Positions 61,061 through 64,000 of a stretch of 64,000 bases of DNA are shown in pieces (position 1 is the stretch's first letter; each line of letters opens with the position of its first letter). This DNA is from Clostridiales bacterium (GTDB taxonomy: Bacteria > Bacillota > Clostridia > Oscillospirales > Feifaniaceae), in assembly GCA_012719075.1 (NCBI GenBank), contig JAAYBB010000066.1, positions 24,811 to 88,810 of the forward strand, written 5' to 3'. The position numbers were made by a program, and so were the translations under genes. Below the pieces are notes generated by a model that searched no databases, was not told the DNA's origin, and saw only the letters and a program-made list of their open reading frames with translations.

Positions 61061-61798
61061 ATGGCTGTCGTATCCATGAAGCAACTGCTCGAAGCCGGTG
61101 TCCACTTTGGACACCAGACCCGTCGCTGGAACCCCAAGATGGCGCCCTATATCTTCACCGAGCGCAACGGCATCTATATCATCGATCTCCAGAAGACGGT
61201 CAAAAAGATTGACGAGGCCTACAACTTCGTCCGCGACGTCTCGACCGACGGCGGCGCCGTTCTGTTTGTCGGCACCAAGAAGCAGGCGGCCGACTCGATT
61301 CGCGAAGAGGCCGAACGCTGCGGCATGTACTACGTCAACGCCCGCTGGCTGGGCGGCATGCTCACCAACTACAAGACCATTCGCCACCGCATCGACCGCC
61401 TCTCCCAGCTGCGCAAGATGGAGGAGGACGGCACCTTCGACGTGCTGCCCAAGAAAGAGGTCATGAAGCTGGCGGCCGAGATCGACCGCCTTGAAAAGTA
61501 CCTCGGCGGCATCAAGACCATGGGCCGGCTGCCCTCGGCGCTGTTCGTGGTCGACCCGCGCAAGGAGCGCATTGCCATCGCCGAGGCCCGCAACCTGGGC
61601 ATTCCGATTGTCGCGATTGTCGACACCAACTGCGACCCCGACGAAATTGACTATATCATCCCCGGCAATGACGACGCCATCCGCGCCGTCAAGCTGATCT
61701 CCAGCATCATGGCCGACGCCGTGGTCGAGGGGCGCCAGGGCGAGCAGTTCGAGCTCGAAGAGGATGCCGCCCCCGAGGGGGAGCAGGCCGGAAGCTGA
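61061..61798 (+). CDS. rpsB: 30S ribosomal protein S2
   Basis: 245 residues. [19 protein letters not shown] and [11 protein letters not shown] at the start, [11 protein letters not shown] and [17 protein letters not shown] later are all diagnostic of S2. AAAGGAGG precedes the ATG. It is followed by tsf after 59 bases, the standard pair. Confidence 0.98.
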   Translation: MAVVSMKQLLEAGVHFGHQTRRWNPKMAPYIFTERNGIYIIDLQKTVKKIDEAYNFVRDVSTDGGAVLFVGTKKQAADSIREEAERCGMYYVNARWLGGMLTNYKTIRHRIDRLSQLRKMEEDGTFDVLPKKEVMKLAAEIDRLEKYLGGIKTMGRLPSALFVVDPRKERIAIAEARNLGIPIVAIVDTNCDPDEIDYIIPGNDDAIRAVKLISSIMADAVVEGRQGEQFELEEDAAPEGEQAGS

Positions 61799-61857
61799 CC
61801 AAATGACCGCCTCCTGCAACAGGGGCGACTTATAGACAGGTATAGGAGGAACAAGAG

Positions 61858-62760
61858 ATGTCTTTTACCGCAAAGGATGTCGCCGCCCTGCGCGAGAAAA
61901 CGGGCTGCGGAATGATGGACTGCAAAAAGGCCCTGACCGAGTCGGCCGGCGATGTGGACAAGGCGATTGAGTACCTGCGCGAGAAGGGGCTTGCGGCCGC
62001 CGCCAAAAAGGCCGACCGCATCGCCTCCGAGGGCGTGGTGGCCGCCCTTTCCGAAAATGGACGGGCCGTGCTGATCGAAGTCAACTCGGAGACCGACTTT
62101 GTCTCGAAGAACGAGGAGTTTCAGAAGTTTGTGGCCGGCTGCGCAAAGGCGGTGCTGGACAGCGACGCCGACACGGTCGAACAGCTGCTGACCGCCAGCT
62201 TTGGCGGGGCGGGAACCGTCGAAGAGGCCCTGCGCGAGAAGATTCTGACCATTGGCGAAAACCTCAAAATCCGCCGCTTTGTCAAGTACAGCGGCGTGAC
62301 CGAGAGCTATATCCACGGCGGCGGCCGCATCGGCGTGCTCTGCGCCTTCGACACCGACTGCGCCGACAAGGAGGGCTTTGCCGAGTACGCCAAGAACGTC
62401 TGCATGCAGATCGCGGCCGTAACTCCCCTCTATGTCCGCAAGGAGGAGATCCCGGCCGAGGTGCTGGCCAAGGAGAAGGAAGTCCTGATGGCGCAGGCCA
62501 TCAACGAGGGCAAGCCGGCCAACATCGCCGAGAAGATGGTGCAGGGTCGCATTTCCAAGTACTTCAAGGAGGCCTGCCTGCTCGACCAGCCCTATGTGCG
62601 CGACGACAGCCTGAGTGTCCAGCAGTACACCGAGCAGACGGCCCAGGCGCTTGACGGGCACATCTCGGTCGTCAAATTCGACCGCTTTGAAAAGGGCGAG
62701 GGCCTTGAGAAGCGCGTGGACGACTTTGCCTGCGAGATCAACAAGCTGACCGGCAAATAA
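61858..62760 (+). CDS. tsf: Elongation factor Ts
   Basis: 300 residues. N-terminal UBA-like domain with LREKTGCGMMDCKKAL, then VNSETDFVSKNEEF, the EF-Tu contact motif (TDFV), and a dimerisation half. It exchanges GDP for GTP on EF-Tu. AGGAGG lies upstream of the ATG at 61858. It ends 20 bases before a terminator. Confidence 0.98.
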   Translation: MSFTAKDVAALREKTGCGMMDCKKALTESAGDVDKAIEYLREKGLAAAAKKADRIASEGVVAALSENGRAVLIEVNSETDFVSKNEEFQKFVAGCAKAVLDSDADTVEQLLTASFGGAGTVEEALREKILTIGENLKIRRFVKYSGVTESYIHGGGRIGVLCAFDTDCADKEGFAEYAKNVCMQIAAVTPLYVRKEEIPAEVLAKEKEVLMAQAINEGKPANIAEKMVQGRISKYFKEACLLDQPYVRDDSLSVQQYTEQTAQALDGHISVVKFDRFEKGEGLEKRVDDFACEINKLTGK

Positions 62761-62780
62761 CTTCCCGGAAGGGATCTCTT

Positions 62781-62817
62781 GCGGCAAGGAGCCCGGCTCC
62801 TTGCCGCAGGTTTGTTT
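62781..62817 (+). terminator. Terminator of rpsB-tsf
   Basis: 13-bp stem GCGGCAAGGAGCC/GGCTCCTTGCCGC with a single loop base, followed by TTTGTTT. Confidence 0.88.
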
Positions 62818-62874
62818 AAGGCCTTTTTGAGGCGGCGGCCTGTGTAGCCGCATGCGGGTTCCAAGAGGTTGACG

Positions 62875-63012
62875 GGCTTGCCTGCGGACTTGAAGTACCG
62901 TTGCCCCGGGTTTGGCAGGCTTTGCGTTCAAAAGCTGCTCTCCCCGGAATTGGCGGGCTTGCCCGTTTATTCGAAGTCGGCCGCTCCGGGTCTGACAGGC
63001 TTGCCCCTGCGC
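62875..63012. repeat. Degenerate tandem repeat of about 41 bases, four units
   Basis: Units start with GGCTTGCC or a near match at 62875, 62918, 62956 and 62998 (spacings 43, 38, 42). The first three share a CCCCGG or CCGGG block near the end followed by TGGCA/TGACA. The remaining sequence to 63345 shows no gene. Confidence 0.5.
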
Positions 63013-63345
63013 CCGAACAGGGCGACCCGACCCGATCGTGCATGTGCAGTGCGGCGGCCCAAAGGGCCGGCAGGCGCTTGCCACAGGCCGGCGGCCGGGG
63101 ACATGCTTCCCGCCGCCGGTTTTAGTCAAGGTGGTTGGACCTCTCCGGCTTCGGCAGGTGCCGGCCGGACAGGACATGCCGGCCCCTATGCCTCCCCTCT
63201 CCTGCATGCTTGTGCGCTGCTTTTTCCCTGCCGCTGCCTGCGCACGGCCTTTCTCCACCGGCAGGCGCGCCCCCTGCGCCGGGCTAAAGTCCGGGGGCGG
63301 CAGGCAGACCTTTGTTCGGCACCCCAGAAGAATTGGAGTCCCCAC

Positions 63346-64000
63346 ATGGAAAAAACCGCAAAGATATGCGCCCTGCTGCTGGTTGTGCTGATGCTCTCGG
63401 CCTGCACGGCGCCTCCGGGGGGCGCCGCGGCGCCCGGCCCAAACGAGCCCTACCGCCCCGTGCTGGCCTATCACAGCCTGCGCACGGCCTCGGCCGTGGA
63501 CCCCGAAGCCGTCCCGTTTTACGGGCGCTTTTACCCGCTGCTCGGCGGCGCGCAGCAGGAGCTGCTGCTGCTGTACAGCGACATTGACCTCGGCGCCTGC
63601 TATGTCGAGGTCTGGACGCTGGCCGAGGGACAGCCCACGCTGCTGCTGGAGGACCGCCTCTTCACCTGCGAGGGCGGCAACCATGGGGCGCTTTCACTGC
63701 TTGTGCAGGACGGCACCGAATACCTTGTGCTCAGCGCCTCCAGCCCCGAGCCGGGAGCCCTGTGGACCGCAGGGGAGCAATACGCCCTCTATGCGCTGGC
63801 CCCGGATGCGCTCCACCTGTACGAGCACTACCGCTTTGCCTATCAATACCGCTACGGCGAGGAGGTCCCGCTCCCCGATCAGCCCCACGACCTGCGCTTC
63901 GGGCCGGAGGTTCTCTCCTTCGAGGCTTTTTCAGAGGCCCGTGCACAGCTGACGGCACCCGAGCGCCTGCTGCTCTGGTCGTCGGGGGAACTGCCGGCGG
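63346..64000 (+). CDS. Lipoprotein of unknown function (3' end beyond the window)
   Basis: At least 218 residues, open to the right edge. The signal peptide MEKTAKICALLLVVLMLSAC ends in the lipobox LSAC (Cys20), giving a lipid-anchored outer-face protein. The rest has repeated strand-like segments (QELLLLYSDIDLGACYVEVW, YLVLSASSPEPG) and no family I can name. The ATG at 63346 is preceded by TTGGAG; the sequence GGAGTCCCCACATG is identical to the start of the lipoprotein gene at 49601. Confidence 0.75.
   Translation, partial: MEKTAKICALLLVVLMLSACTAPPGGAAAPGPNEPYRPVLAYHSLRTASAVDPEAVPFYGRFYPLLGGAQQELLLLYSDIDLGACYVEVWTLAEGQPTLLLEDRLFTCEGGNHGALSLLVQDGTEYLVLSASSPEPGALWTAGEQYALYALAPDALHLYEHYRFAYQYRYGEEVPLPDQPHDLRFGPEVLSFEAFSEARAQLTAPERLLLWSSGELPA

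Overview
The window reads as chromosome of a high-GC (well above 60 % by eye), spore-forming, anaerobic member of the Clostridia. An Oscillospiraceae-like lineage is my inference, not shown by the sequence. Supporting signs are an Rnf ferredoxin:NAD+ oxidoreductase operon, the sporulation protease SpoIVB, a flavodoxin/ferredoxin fusion protein, Firmicutes-type operons (hprK-murB-whiA-dnaE-pfkA, DUF177-rpmF), YtrA-type regulation and good sigma-A promoters. No phage, plasmid, insertion sequence or CRISPR array was found. Many genes start with GTG or TTG.

Layout. 1-3.8 kb: rnfC-D-G-E-A, leftward, with rnfA cut by the window edge. 4-8 kb: ybaK plus a 59-aa membrane protein, a DJ-1/PfpI protein, an SGNH hydrolase and a secreted transglutaminase-like protein. 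8.2-12.4 kb: DUF3810 putative metalloprotease, YcxB-like protein, SpoIVB, an acetyltransferase and a zinc-ribbon membrane protein. 12.4-19.9 kb: leftward hprK-murB-whiA-dnaE-pfkA run, lacking the rapZ and yvcK genes usually found next to whiA. 20.4-27.5 kb: SDR oxidoreductase, rpmB, plsY, der, DUF512 protein, rpmF, DUF177 protein, ketopantoate-reductase-like protein. 28-32.7 kb: a secreted unknown protein and serC-serA-DUF1015. 33-38.5 kb: typA, a 0.9-kb repeat- and hairpin-rich gap, cardiolipin synthase and an AlaX-like editing protein. 38.8-42.4 kb: a YtrA-type regulator with ABC ATPase and permease behind a consensus promoter and a matching operator. 42.5-45.4 kb: flavodoxin/ferredoxin protein, unknown anchored protein, ychF.

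45.7-50.4 kb: rightward two-component system followed by an HtrA protease and a lipoprotein, which looks like an envelope-stress unit. 50.5-55.9 kb: HAD phosphatase, pseudouridine kinase, pseudouridine-5'-phosphate glycosidase, an atypical ADP-ribosylglycohydrolase and a BMP-type nucleoside-binding lipoprotein. This is the most coherent accessory pathway here (modified-nucleoside salvage). 56-64 kb: a DUF401 transporter, tRNA-Val(GAC), a LysM/G5/M23 wall hydrolase, rpsB-tsf and a truncated lipoprotein gene.

The least ordinary material lies between genes: a run of five stem-loops (55973-56146), a terminator-like hairpin just after the typA promoter, a 12-bp tandem repeat after typA, a 14-bp inverted repeat upstream of serC, two unrelated pairs of 28-bp repeats that share the same 66-bp period, and near-identical divergent promoters between ychF and the response regulator. 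I did not find a clearly new multi-gene system. The best candidates for new function are the DUF1015 protein in the serine operon and the ADP-ribosylglycohydrolase in the pseudouridine cluster.
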